Shown in pieces: positions 25,973 through 34,568 of a DNA stretch of 64,000 bases (the first letter of the stretch is position 1; the number at the start of each line of letters is the position of its first letter). The stretch covers positions 186,001 through 250,000 of the forward strand of contig JAFAGI010000012.1 of NCBI GenBank assembly GCA_023422835.1, read 5' to 3'. The translations under genes and the position numbers were made by a program. Source of the stretch: Bacteroidota bacterium (GTDB lineage Bacteria > Bacteroidota > Bacteroidia > Chitinophagales > Chitinophagaceae). Below the pieces are notes generated by a model that searched no databases, was not told where the DNA came from, and saw nothing but the letters and a program-made list of their open reading frames with translations.

Positions 25973-27640
25973 TTACTGCACCCCTTCCAATAATCCTGAT
26001 ACATTCCATCCGCTGTAGCTGCTGCCTTCCGGTTTGCCCATTGGTATGGCTACTTTCAGCAAATGCTTGCCGGGCTTTAAGTCGCCCAAAGGAATATGAA
26101 TTGGATTGGTAGTAGTGCCTGGGCACCAGTTGCTCCTGCTGAGGTCAGAGGATGATAAACCATTGCCGAAGTTGCCCGATACAGGATTCAGGTTTCTATA
26201 AGTGACACAGTCTGAGCGCCAGGGAATAAAAGAAAATACTTTTTTACCATTAAGAAAAATGTCGTTGATCTTAGGTAAAAATTCATCTCCATTGCCCCAT
26301 CCGCCCCAGCCGGTACTTACATAGCGCAAGTAAGCATCTTTCAAAGGTTTATCAAGTGTAAACGCTACTTTAAGCGAATCAGCACCAAACATGTCTCCTA
26401 AACCCTGCCCCATCGACTCTGCCACATTGGTGGTATTAAAAAGCATTTTATGGAAATTGGCATTACCCGCTATAGCATTTTTGTTGCCGCTGCCGGGATA
26501 TACTTTCAGGTCAAGGCTTACCACATGGCCGCCCGCATCGTAGTTATTTACCGACATCATCATATACACTTCTCTGCCGCTCAATGCAGTTTTCATGTCT
26601 GTGATCTCTTGTGAATAACTTGCAGAGTCAGGCCAGTTGTAGCCTTCTATCTGCGAGCGTTCGTTATAGGCACCAATGCCGAAGGGTGTAAAAAAGCGCA
26701 TCAACTCGTAAGGCACTGTAAAGCTTTTATGATCTACCATGGCGTAATAATGCTTACCGTTGGCGGCTTTGTAAGCAGGCAATACTTTCAGGTCATTTGC
26801 TTTAAATGCATTTATTAACGGCGCACCCTGATCAACAGGTATGGTAAACACAACGCCTGTCCTGTCATAGGCATCACCATTGGAACGCTGTGTAACCGTG
26901 ATAAATACTGCATCTGAGGATTTGAATACAGGCAGCTTTATCTTTTTCAATAAAATATTCCCGTTGGCATAATGATATACCTGGTTAAGCTTATCAGGCA
27001 AGACTTTCGGATACTTATCTGAAAAATTAATGGTATCGTTATTGAAAATATTAATCGTATTAAACCTGCTTTCAATAGCTGATCTTGTGAAAGCCGCACG
27101 GTTGGCGGCATAGTGCACGTTGGACGGAAGTTCTGCTTTCAGGCCTTTATAAGTACCCTGTTTTATTTCCACAGCCTGCACAATGCTGTTGCCATTTCTT
27201 ACGGCTTTTAAAATGGTGCCTAAGTGCGGCATATAACCTATGGAAGGCGCGCCTTTCACCGGATGATCTTCATTATAAAATAATTCTATGGTGTTGGAGT
27301 TCACCACAAAAGTGGCATTCTTACATACCACTCCGGCAATGGTTTCCGTAATATTCTCTTTCTTCAATACCGTTGATTCCTCAAAAGGCGAACGCAGGCC
27401 TGTGTAAGAGCCGTCTTGGTTTTTTACCAGTTGTATGGTTTGTTTGTTTTTGTAATCAATATAGTTCTTTTCTCGCGTATCAGTTCCTGCATTTATCTCT
27501 GCAATAGTGCCATCAAAAACCACTACGCTTCGCCTTTCCGAAACTTCGCCATTATATATCGTTTTATAAACGATATATCCTTTTTGTGCAGACAGGAAAA
27601 AAGGAAGGATCAATGCTGCTAAAAAAACGATTCTTTTCAT
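25973..27640 (-). CDS. Secreted PNGase F-like peptide N-glycosidase
   Basis: The C-terminal part matches the PNGase F fold, an amidase that cuts the bond between Asn and the first GlcNAc of N-glycans. A signal peptide (cleavage near LSAQ, residue 19) is followed by a domain of about 190 residues with no catalytic motif, resembling the bowl-like N-terminal domain of the PNGase F-II subgroup. Two eight-strand domains follow, ending with STGWGGWGNGDEF (about 444-456), WRSDCVTYRNLNP, SRSNWCPGTTTNP and GSSYSGWNVSG. The 555-aa length fits the F-II type rather than classical PNGase F. It lies just beyond the mannoside locus at 29.8-43.3 kb, which could use the released glycans. The start codon lies inside a palindromic repeat terminus. 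Confidence 0.82.
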   Translation of the reverse strand: MKRIVFLAALILPFFLSAQKGYIVYKTIYNGEVSERRSVVVFDGTIAEINAGTDTREKNYIDYKNKQTIQLVKNQDGSYTGLRSPFEESTVLKKENITETIAGVVCKNATFVVNSNTIELFYNEDHPVKGAPSIGYMPHLGTILKAVRNGNSIVQAVEIKQGTYKGLKAELPSNVHYAANRAAFTRSAIESRFNTINIFNNDTINFSDKYPKVLPDKLNQVYHYANGNILLKKIKLPVFKSSDAVFITVTQRSNGDAYDRTGVVFTIPVDQGAPLINAFKANDLKVLPAYKAANGKHYYAMVDHKSFTVPYELMRFFTPFGIGAYNERSQIEGYNWPDSASYSQEITDMKTALSGREVYMMMSVNNYDAGGHVVSLDLKVYPGSGNKNAIAGNANFHKMLFNTTNVAESMGQGLGDMFGADSLKVAFTLDKPLKDAYLRYVSTGWGGWGNGDEFLPKINDIFLNGKKVFSFIPWRSDCVTYRNLNPVSGNFGNGLSSSDLSRSNWCPGTTTNPIHIPLGDLKPGKHLLKVAIPMGKPEGSSYSGWNVSGLLEGVQ

Positions 27641-27669
27641 GTGTGTATATTTAATTGTTTTTCAGTTGT

Positions 27670-27748
27670 CACATGGAATAACTCTGGTTTGTAGATTCAA
27701 TACTCATTTCCGGTAGGTATAGACTAATCTTTATGGTTATTTCATGTG
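27670..27748. repeat. Palindromic repeat, array 1 unit 1
   Basis: This 79-bp unit starts with CACATGGAATAAC and ends with GGTTATTTCATGTG, near-perfect inverted repeats of each other. The middle carries the family core ATTTCCGGTAGGTATA. It is followed by an AT-rich spacer of about 25 bp ending in TTTTTTCTGTTTGC. Confidence 0.8.
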
Positions 27749-27773
27749 TTAATATTTAATTTTTTCTGTTTGC

Positions 27774-27855
27774 CACATGGAATAACCAAAACCTTAATTC
27801 TCTATTATCATTCCCGGTTGGTATAGATTCCTAATCTTTATGGTTATTTCATGTG
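27774..27855. repeat. Palindromic repeat, array 1 unit 2
   Basis: This 82-bp unit has ends CACATGGAATAACC and GGTTATTTCATGTG, inverted repeats with one mismatch in 14. The core is ATTCCCGGTTGGTATA. Its left end plus the preceding spacer (27745-27798) is identical over 54 nt, in reverse complement, to 60025-60078. Confidence 0.85.
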
Positions 27856-27878
27856 TATTTATTTATTTTTCTTTACGT

Positions 27879-27941
27879 CACATGGAATAGCCTTTATTCA
27901 TTCGCGCTTGGTATGCTTCATTCTGAAGGCTCATTCCATAT
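27879..27941. repeat. Palindromic repeat, array 1 unit 3
   Basis: This unit begins CACATGGAATAGCC and ends in a weakened GGCTCATTCCATAT. The core reads ATTCGCGCTTGGTATGC. It is closer to the reverse complement of the units at 60075-60138 and 60181-60244 than to units 1 and 2. Confidence 0.7.
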
Positions 27942-27972
27942 ATTTTTATTTGTATTTACTTGTACTGATATT

Positions 27973-28046
27973 TACCGGAATACCGTTTGTTAGATTGAAT
28001 ATCCACTCCCGGATGGCCTCGACTAAGGAGGTGATTAATTCATTTA
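27973..28046. repeat. Palindromic repeat, array 1 unit 4, decayed
   Basis: This decayed copy aligns with unit 1 from CCGGAATACCG through TTAGATTGAATATCC, the core CTCCCGGATGGCCTCGACTAA and the end GTGATTAATTCATTT. The inverted ends no longer match well. It abuts the MATE stop codon. Confidence 0.55.
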
Positions 28047-28055
28047 ATTTTTAAA

Positions 28056-29396
28056 TTATTTGCTGAATGTAAGATGGCGGTTTACCATTTTAAAGAAGCG
28101 CCGGTTCAATACAATCGACACAAAGGTAAGCCCAATAACCAAACCTATCCATATTCCGTGGGTACTCATTTGTGCACGAAAAGCCAGCAACCATCCGGCG
28201 GGCAGCGCCACTACCCAGTAAGCAATGGTTAAAAGTATGGTTGGATATTTCACATCACTTATTCCCCTTAAACTTCCTACAGCTATAGCCTGTGTAGCAT
28301 CTGATATCTGGAAAATGGCTGCATACAACAGCAGCAGGCTTGCAAGCGACACTACTTCTGCATTATCATTAAAAATATAGGGTATCTGCTGGCGGAATAC
28401 AGCATAAAATACAGCACACAAAATGCCATAGAGCAAGCCAGTGTACAAGGTGCTCTTACCGATCAGGTGAATGTGCTTCCAGTCTTTTCTGCCATAGGCA
28501 TTGCTGATACGGATAGAATTTCCCTGTGCAAGTCCGAGCGAAACCATAAATGTAAAAGAAGCACACTGTAACGCTATCTGGTGAGAAGCCTGCTCAATAG
28601 CGCCAATGGTACCAACGAGAATGCCTGAAATAGCAAATGCACCGGTTTCAAGGCCGGCCTGCAATGCGCTTGGTACGCCTATTCCAAGCAACTCTTTAAT
28701 GGTAGATCTTTTCAAATGCCATTGATTCTTTCGGACCATTATAAATCTGGCGAAGTGCTTACTTTTAAACAGTACAATTACCATCACAATTAAGATAAGT
28801 GACCGGGTGATCAAAGTACCTAAGGCCGCGCCTGCAAGTTCCATGCGCGGAAAACCCCAGTTGCCAAAAATGAGCAGCCAGTTCAGAAACACATTTAAGG
28901 GCAGCGCAATAAAAGAAAGGATCATGGCGGTCCTGGTACGTTCCAGACCATCGGTAAACTGCTTAAGCCCCATAAACAAAATGGAGGGTATAACCGATAT
29001 ACCCACGATTCTCCAGAAAGGTACTGCCAGCATCGCAATCTCCGGATCCTGGTCCAGGTGGAACAAAATATCACTACCCAGCTCAAGCCCCAGTGATATA
29101 ACGATGGCCGACACCATGGCCAACCAGAAACCATTGTATAAAATATGAGATATGCGCTGAGAATCGTTCCTGCCCCGTGCGTTAGCTACCCTTTGTGAAA
29201 TAGCCATAGTAAAGCCGATGCCGAGTATAAAAGGAATGATCATTACACTGTTTACCAGCGAAGCTGCTGCCAGTTGCTTGTAATCTATAGAACCTACCAT
29301 TGCACTGTCTATCAGCCCCAGCGATATCTGCGTAATCTCACCAAAAATTATGGGTAGGGAAAGTTTCCAGGTTTTTGCTGCTTCGCTTCGTAACAT
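28056..29396 (-). CDS. MATE-family multidrug/metabolite exporter
   Basis: MATE proteins export cationic drugs or metabolites in exchange for sodium or protons. The product has about 12 transmembrane helices in two pseudo-symmetric halves. Family-like segments are LSLPIIFGEITQISLGLIDSAMVGSID in helix 1 and its loop, ISQRVANARGR around 70-80, PLNVFLNWLLIFGNWGFPRMELAGAALGT around 165-193 and the second-half GVPSALQAGLETGAFAISG. I prefer ATG 29394-29396 (446 aa) to the TTG at 29405. TACTTTTG at 29403-29410 is a good -7 element just upstream, and the duplicate at 29491-29740 has an ATG at the same place. Confidence 0.9.
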   Translation of the reverse strand: MLRSEAAKTWKLSLPIIFGEITQISLGLIDSAMVGSIDYKQLAAASLVNSVMIIPFILGIGFTMAISQRVANARGRNDSQRISHILYNGFWLAMVSAIVISLGLELGSDILFHLDQDPEIAMLAVPFWRIVGISVIPSILFMGLKQFTDGLERTRTAMILSFIALPLNVFLNWLLIFGNWGFPRMELAGAALGTLITRSLILIVMVIVLFKSKHFARFIMVRKNQWHLKRSTIKELLGIGVPSALQAGLETGAFAISGILVGTIGAIEQASHQIALQCASFTFMVSLGLAQGNSIRISNAYGRKDWKHIHLIGKSTLYTGLLYGILCAVFYAVFRQQIPYIFNDNAEVVSLASLLLLYAAIFQISDATQAIAVGSLRGISDVKYPTILLTIAYWVVALPAGWLLAFRAQMSTHGIWIGLVIGLTFVSIVLNRRFFKMVNRHLTFSK

Positions 29397-29402
29397 AGCG
29401 CG

Positions 29403-29410
29403 CAAAAGTA
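29403..29410 (-). promoter_or_regulatory. Candidate -7 element of the MATE gene
   Basis: On the minus strand TACTTTTG matches TAnnTTTG and ends 6 bp before the ATG at 29396, implying an almost leaderless mRNA. The broken duplicate carries CACTTTTG at the same offset, so its box is damaged. No -33 match was evident. Confidence 0.35.
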
Positions 29411-29490
29411 AGAAAATTACTGCTTTTCAATAACATTGGGCCTGCTCCGCATTGTCAACTAAGCATTTGCTTACGTTCATGTTTTTTTAT

Positions 29491-29740
29491 TGAGATACGC
29501 GCTGAGAATCGTTCCTGCCGCGTGCGTTAGCCACTCTTTGTGAAATGGCCGTGGTAAAGACGAAGCCGAGTATAAAAAGAATGATCATTACACTGGTCAC
29601 CAGCGAAGCAGCCGCCAGCCGCCTGTAATCGATGGAACCGACATGGCGCTGTCTATCGGCCCCAGAGATACCTGTGTGATTTCTCCTAAAATGATCGGTA
29701 GTGAAAGTTTCCATGCTTTTGCGGCTTCACGAGGTAGCAT
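29491..29740 (-). pseudogene. Broken duplicate of the MATE gene 5' end
   Basis: These 250 bp align along their whole length with the first 251 bp of the neighbouring MATE gene (29146-29396). The copy starts with an ATG at 29738-29740 (MLPREAAKAWKLSLPIILGE), then loses frame through a one-base deletion near 29640 and stops matching where TGAGATACGC begins at 29491. No downstream helices exist. It is a remnant of a tandem duplication, or of a second MATE gene mostly deleted. Differences are spread along the block, so the event is not recent. Confidence 0.85.
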
Positions 29741-29803
29741 ACTGGTGCAAAAGTGAAAGGATCAAATTCTATATTTTAATGCTCTTTTTCATTAATACTA
29801 TGG

Positions 29804-32152
29804 CTATTTTTGTGATTCCATCTGAAGTATAAGTTTTCCGCCTTTGGCAACTCTTTCAAACGGAATGGATAAATTGTTCATGTGGCTACCATCATTGTAA
29901 GCGTTGCTGATAAAAGAAGCAGCGCCTTTTTTGTTTTTCACTTCAATAATAAATTTTTTTCCAGAATAATAATCTTTGTTGAGTTGAATTTCAATGCGAT
30001 CAAACAATGGAGCGCCGACTTGAAAAGAAGGATCGGCTCCGGTTAGTCCTTTCACATCAAACAGACCCATAGATGACATTACATACCAAGCTCCTAACTG
30101 GCCTTGATCTTCGTCCTGACCATAGCCATACCCGTGGGAACCGTCAGTGCCATAAAATTCATTGCAGATGGCGCGCACCCATTTTTGAGTAAGGTGTGGT
30201 TTGCCGGAGAAATTAAACAGCCATGAAATATGCAGGTTAGGCTGATTGCCATGATTGTATACCGTTTGCAAACCGGAGAAAGCATTTAAAGTTTTGCCAC
30301 CACCGAAAATATCTTTCTGAGAAAGTAGGAAGATGCTGTCAAGGCGGTTATTGAATGCTTCCCGGCCTACAAGATCCACCAGTTCTTCCGGATCGTGCGG
30401 CACATAAAAGGTATATTGCGCTGCATTGCCTTCCTGAAAGCCTATCCATGGAGCCAAAGGATCGAAATCTTTAAGAAAGGTGCCATCTTTCAATTTGGGA
30501 CGCATTAATTTAAAATCTTTATCAAAAACCTTCGTCCATCCTTTAGAAAGACCAAGAAGTTGTTCATAATCTTTCTGCATGCCAAGATGTTTGGCAAACT
30601 GGGCTACAGCATAAGCGCTGAAAGCATATTCTAATGTATGGGAAGTGCCAAACATAGAACCTTTGGGTGTAGTAGTCCATTGGACTTCGGGATCATAAGG
30701 TGCATAGCCTTTTTCAACAAAAAGGCCTACATCCATTTTGCCTGCGCCTTTTAATCTGTTCTTGCTCTCAATCTCATTTTTTAAAGCCGCCTGATACGCC
30801 AATTTCACATCAAAGTCGCGAATGCCTACATTATAAGCCGATGCAATAGCAAGCCCGGTGAAGTTGGTGCCGACTCCTGAAACATACTTACTGTTTGCAA
30901 TGCCGTCGCCAAGCCATCCGGCATCCTTATAAACCAGCAACTGGCTCTTTATCCAATCAGAATAATATTCAGGATATGCCAAAGCCCATAATTGTGTAAG
31001 ATTCCAGAAGCCTCCCCAAATGGCATCCGTATTGTAATGATGATGAACAGGTTTCCCTTTCGCATCTAGCTCGATCTGACCTACACTGCCATCATTTTTT
31101 GGATAAGCACCATTTACGTCACTCGCCAGTCCGCGCCCGAGCAGCGCGTGAAATAAACCTGTATAAAATTTTATTTTATCCTCCTGTTTCCTACCGGAAA
31201 CTTTGATTCTTCCCAAGTACTCGTTCCAACGCTGGTGCGCTTTCTGACGTACCTGATCGAAAGACAGGGAGGCAGCTTCTTCATTCAGATTCCGCTTTGC
31301 ATTTTCAATAGAAGTATAAGATTGACCTATTTTTACTTCAACTTGTTCACCGGCGGATGTGTTATAGTGCAAAGCCAGGGCACTACCTATACCCTTGATT
31401 GTTTTACCTTCTTGGGCAGCCCCGCCGCGATAGAAAACTTTAGTTTCTTTGGAGGCTTTGTTGATGGTGGCATAGAAGTACATGCGCACATCGGCATCGC
31501 TTTGGTATTTCTTTACGTACTCCGGCACAGTCACCACATAACCTTCAATAGTGTGGTCGTCAATAACATGGATAGATGCATCTTTTGCTTTACCGCTTTC
31601 ACCCAGCTGATTTCCTATATCAAAAATGATGTATGCATTATCTGATGCAGGGAAAGTGTACCGCTGAAATCCTACTCTTTCGGTTGCTGTCAGTTCTGCT
31701 TTAATATCATAATCTTTAAGTTTTACAGTATAATATCCTGCTGTGGCATGTTCGCTGGTTTTATCGAATGTGGACCTATAGCCTTTTTCTGGCGCTTCAA
31801 GTTTGCCCGGCTGTGTTTTTAATTGGCCAGTAACCGGCATCAGCATTATTCCTCCTATCTGAAACTCATGAAAGCAGGCAAAACCTTCTATGGAATTGTG
31901 TGCATCTTCATAACCTACGGCTTCCCATCCGGATTGGTTGCCATAGGAACCATTTGTAGAGGGTGCTAATTTTGCCATGCCGAATGGCATTGCTGCGGGG
32001 GTATAAAAGAACCACCGGCTATGGTTGGAGCCTATGTTTGGATTGACAAACCTGGTGAGATCTGTCTTGCTATCCGGTGTTAATGATTGAGCTGGTTTAC
32101 AGCCTAAAAAAGATAATGAGCAAAAAAGCAGCAGCAGAGAATAATATTTCAT
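29804..32152 (-). CDS. GH92 alpha-mannosidase, lipoprotein
   Basis: GH92 enzymes are calcium-dependent exo-alpha-mannosidases that trim alpha-1,2- (and some 1,3-, 1,6-) linked mannose from N-glycans and yeast mannan. The 782-aa protein has a lipoprotein signal (SLSFLGC, Cys18), so it is anchored to a membrane and probably exposed. Family landmarks are VNPNIGSNHS at about 37-46, GYEDAHNSIEGFACFHEFQIGG in the N-terminal beta-domain, HHHYNTDAIWGGFWNLTQLWAL in the helical domain, and YGYGQDEDQGQLGAWYVMSSMGLF and GADPSFQVGAPLFD near the C-terminus. It is the last gene of the mannoside operon. Confidence 0.93.
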   Translation of the reverse strand: MKYYSLLLLFCSLSFLGCKPAQSLTPDSKTDLTRFVNPNIGSNHSRWFFYTPAAMPFGMAKLAPSTNGSYGNQSGWEAVGYEDAHNSIEGFACFHEFQIGGIMLMPVTGQLKTQPGKLEAPEKGYRSTFDKTSEHATAGYYTVKLKDYDIKAELTATERVGFQRYTFPASDNAYIIFDIGNQLGESGKAKDASIHVIDDHTIEGYVVTVPEYVKKYQSDADVRMYFYATINKASKETKVFYRGGAAQEGKTIKGIGSALALHYNTSAGEQVEVKIGQSYTSIENAKRNLNEEAASLSFDQVRQKAHQRWNEYLGRIKVSGRKQEDKIKFYTGLFHALLGRGLASDVNGAYPKNDGSVGQIELDAKGKPVHHHYNTDAIWGGFWNLTQLWALAYPEYYSDWIKSQLLVYKDAGWLGDGIANSKYVSGVGTNFTGLAIASAYNVGIRDFDVKLAYQAALKNEIESKNRLKGAGKMDVGLFVEKGYAPYDPEVQWTTTPKGSMFGTSHTLEYAFSAYAVAQFAKHLGMQKDYEQLLGLSKGWTKVFDKDFKLMRPKLKDGTFLKDFDPLAPWIGFQEGNAAQYTFYVPHDPEELVDLVGREAFNNRLDSIFLLSQKDIFGGGKTLNAFSGLQTVYNHGNQPNLHISWLFNFSGKPHLTQKWVRAICNEFYGTDGSHGYGYGQDEDQGQLGAWYVMSSMGLFDVKGLTGADPSFQVGAPLFDRIEIQLNKDYYSGKKFIIEVKNKKGAASFISNAYNDGSHMNNLSIPFERVAKGGKLILQMESQK

Positions 32153-32185
32153 TATTATAATTTAGCATTTTAAAATTGGACCCGT

Positions 32186-33400
32186 TTAATCTTTGGTAAT
32201 ATCTTCATTCCGGTACAGGGCTATAGCGCCATAAGATTCTACAACGGCAGCCTGCATCAGCAGGAGATAATATCTTTTTTGAGATGATCCTGTCCAGTCT
32301 TCATAAAACAATCCTTCTGCTGTGCGACTATGGTCGTAAGCATAATTTATAAAATTAAAATAGGTGTTGATGTAGTTCTCGGCAGGTTTGAAATACGGAG
32401 CAATATCAATGTAAGCACGTAATAATTTCGTATTGAACCAGGGATCATGGTCAGGAAAAGACAGGACTCCATTTCTGACCTTAATAAAATAATCATAGGA
32501 ACCTGAAGCGGATTCCTTAGCTTCATCAATATACTTTTGATCGCCGGTTGCTTTATACAGCCTGATACCGTTTTGTATCATCACTCCTGTATTGTAGGTC
32601 CAGATTGTGTAATTAATGTTACCACTGGCATTTTTATCGTTCCAATAGCATTTTGTACTTCCGTCATATAAATTTGTCCTCAGCCAAATGTATAATTCTT
32701 TAGCCATGTTAAGCACTTGCGTCTTCTCAGACGGGTCACAAACTTCATAATACTGCATAAGAAAAAGAACAGCATAACCGTTTGCGCAGGCAGGTTTATT
32801 AGAATTGGCATTTCCTTCCATATTTTTCTCATCTTCGTTCCACCAGAGTCCGCCGCCGAATTTAGTGTCAATACCACTTTGTAAAAAGGTGACGATTCTC
32901 TTTGCTTTCTGAATATATTCAGAATTATTGGTAATATGAAAAGCCTCTATTAAACTTATTCCCACAATCGAATTATCATCATAAAAACGGGTACCTTTTC
33001 CGGCAGAACCATCGCTTGCACTATTGTATCCGCCAATATTATTGTTTCGCCCGGAGCTAAAATATTTTTCATAGGTGTTGACGATGCCGGTATAATCCAT
33101 GCTGTAACCTAGCTGCTTAATAGTTGCAGCAGCATTAGTTGTAGCTACATGTGACCACAAATAGGCATAAGCCGGGTCAACTGGTTGAGGCGGGTAGCTT
33201 TCACTAAAGAAGTTTGTATTAGAAATTTTATACTTATTGATGATTAAGTCAAACATTTCCTTTCCTCTTGCATGTGCCGCCACTTCTTTGCCTGGCACAT
33301 TTGTAGTATCTTTTGGAGGAACTATCACTTTTTCTGATCCGTCACTACAGGATACCGTTGCCACCAACATTATAAAAAGTATATTGATTATTTTAAACAT
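32186..33400 (-). CDS. GH76 endo-alpha-1,6-mannanase, lipoprotein
   Basis: GH76 enzymes cut alpha-1,6-mannan backbones internally. The 404-aa protein has a lipoprotein-like signal (IMLVATVSC, Cys19) and an alpha-barrel of repeated helices. The adjacent catalytic aspartates of the family are visible in TRFYDDNSIVGISLIEA (about 136-152). LWWNEDEKNMEGNANSNKPACANGY matches the next conserved stretch, with further landmarks YTIWTYNTGVMIQNGI and EGLFYEDW. Gaps are 10 bp to susE and 33 bp to the GH92 gene. Cell-surface endo-activity feeding SusCD is the expected role. Confidence 0.9.
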   Translation of the reverse strand: MFKIINILFIMLVATVSCSDGSEKVIVPPKDTTNVPGKEVAAHARGKEMFDLIINKYKISNTNFFSESYPPQPVDPAYAYLWSHVATTNAAATIKQLGYSMDYTGIVNTYEKYFSSGRNNNIGGYNSASDGSAGKGTRFYDDNSIVGISLIEAFHITNNSEYIQKAKRIVTFLQSGIDTKFGGGLWWNEDEKNMEGNANSNKPACANGYAVLFLMQYYEVCDPSEKTQVLNMAKELYIWLRTNLYDGSTKCYWNDKNASGNINYTIWTYNTGVMIQNGIRLYKATGDQKYIDEAKESASGSYDYFIKVRNGVLSFPDHDPWFNTKLLRAYIDIAPYFKPAENYINTYFNFINYAYDHSRTAEGLFYEDWTGSSQKRYYLLLMQAAVVESYGAIALYRNEDITKD

Positions 33401-33410
33401 TATAAAAGAT

Positions 33411-34550
33411 TTAAAGTGCAGATATATTAGAGAATTGATGAACCATCATTCCTTCAAGATTGGTATCTATGGTAATAGTGGCTTTCTTTAAGTCCAGATC
33501 TCCTTTCATCTTCCAGAGGTGATCCCACTGGCTCCACGGAAATTCTTGTAATTCATAGAATGACAGCGGCTCACTGCCAGTCGGCCGTTCAGGACTGACG
33601 TTGTCCTTTCTACCCCAGCACAATTCTTTTCCGTTTACTTTGGCTATAAAATAATAGCGTTCTTCAGTCCATCCTAACCAGCTTGGCGGATTTGTTTCAG
33701 GACGGCTTTTATCGATAAACATTATTCTACAGTTATCTGCCCTAAAACGTCCGTTTCCAATGTATAAAAGGTTTCCTATAACACCATAAGTGGCTCCCCA
33801 AATTGCTCTTATATCAGAGATGTTTTCCACCTTCAGTGAAAGGGTATTGAAATCTACCGTTATTCTGTATGGATTAACGTTAGGAATTAAAGTAGTAGCC
33901 TGATCGCCTTCTTTTAATTTACCTTCTGCAGTAGCAAAATATTGGGTTGCATTGGCGTCCGTGCCACCACGAAGCAGCAACATACCACTGCTCATAACCT
34001 TTGTATAAATGATATACACTCCTTCAGCCGCTTTTCTAAAAGGCAAACCTGTGGTGCCATTATTTTCGTTACCTGACCCAAACAGGAAAAGATTTGCTGG
34101 CATATTATCGATTCCTTCGCCTCTTTTAATTTGCATCGTTTGGCTGATACCAGAAGATTGGGTTTGTCCTCCTTTTGAAGCGTTCACTGTCCATATAATT
34201 TCCCCGGAATTTTCAGGTTTGATGCCTGCACTCCGAGCAATGGAGTTTAAAATTGCATGAGACACCGTAAGATGTGTGAAAGCGCCATTATCGCTGAATG
34301 ATTTATAAAGTGGATTTGAAAAGTTTCCACCTGGCTTATCAAATAGTACTTCGTAAGTAACATAAGAGCTATCAGGAGTACCTCCGCCTGTCCATGAAAG
34401 CGTGACTAAACTTCCTGAATTAACATCAATATTCACTACTCCCGGTGAGTTTAGCTGAGTAGGAGCAGAAAATGAGGTTTGCAGTTGATAGTCTTTACTG
34501 CAACTGGCGAAAATCATCCATATTACAGCTACTATATAAATATTTTTCAT
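33411..34550 (-). CDS. SusE-like outer membrane glycan-binding protein
   Basis: SusE/SusF-type surface lipoproteins hold glycans near the SusCD importer. This 379-aa protein has a lipobox (WMIFASC, Cys17) and an N-terminal SusE domain of about 110 residues containing the fibronectin-like strand VTLSWTGGGTPDSSYVTYEVLFD and the closing IIWTVNASKGG. Two carbohydrate-binding-like beta-domains follow, with exposed tryptophans (WLGWTEERYYF, PWSQWDHLWKM). Glycan specificity cannot be read. It lies between susD (18 bp) and GH76 (10 bp). Confidence 0.82.
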   Translation of the reverse strand: MKNIYIVAVIWMIFASCSKDYQLQTSFSAPTQLNSPGVVNIDVNSGSLVTLSWTGGGTPDSSYVTYEVLFDKPGGNFSNPLYKSFSDNGAFTHLTVSHAILNSIARSAGIKPENSGEIIWTVNASKGGQTQSSGISQTMQIKRGEGIDNMPANLFLFGSGNENNGTTGLPFRKAAEGVYIIYTKVMSSGMLLLRGGTDANATQYFATAEGKLKEGDQATTLIPNVNPYRITVDFNTLSLKVENISDIRAIWGATYGVIGNLLYIGNGRFRADNCRIMFIDKSRPETNPPSWLGWTEERYYFIAKVNGKELCWGRKDNVSPERPTGSEPLSFYELQEFPWSQWDHLWKMKGDLDLKKATITIDTNLEGMMVHQFSNISAL

Positions 34551-34568
34551 GATTGATTTTTTAATTGA

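Larger units (their letters stand above)
27641..28055. other. Gene-free stretch filled by palindromic repeats
   Basis: The 415 bp between the PNGase gene start and the MATE gene stop consist almost wholly of four tandem palindromic units (listed separately) and AT-rich spacers. No ORF here looks real. The promoter of the PNGase gene must lie within or between the repeats. Confidence 0.6.

Noticed and set aside
28024..28036. Perfect Shine-Dalgarno-like TAAGGAGGTGATT on the plus strand
   Set aside because: No gene starts downstream; only the MATE stop codon on the other strand follows. The sequence aligns with the decayed fourth palindromic unit, so the match is accidental.
27851..28054. 67-codon plus-strand ORF in the PNGase-MATE gap
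   Set aside because: It runs through repeat units 3 and 4 and their spacers, has no recognisable domain, and its composition is that of AT-rich repeats.
29487..29714. 75-codon ORF taken as a small membrane protein gene
   Set aside because: It is the MATE duplicate read through its frameshift; the first 25 residues are out of frame and meaningless.
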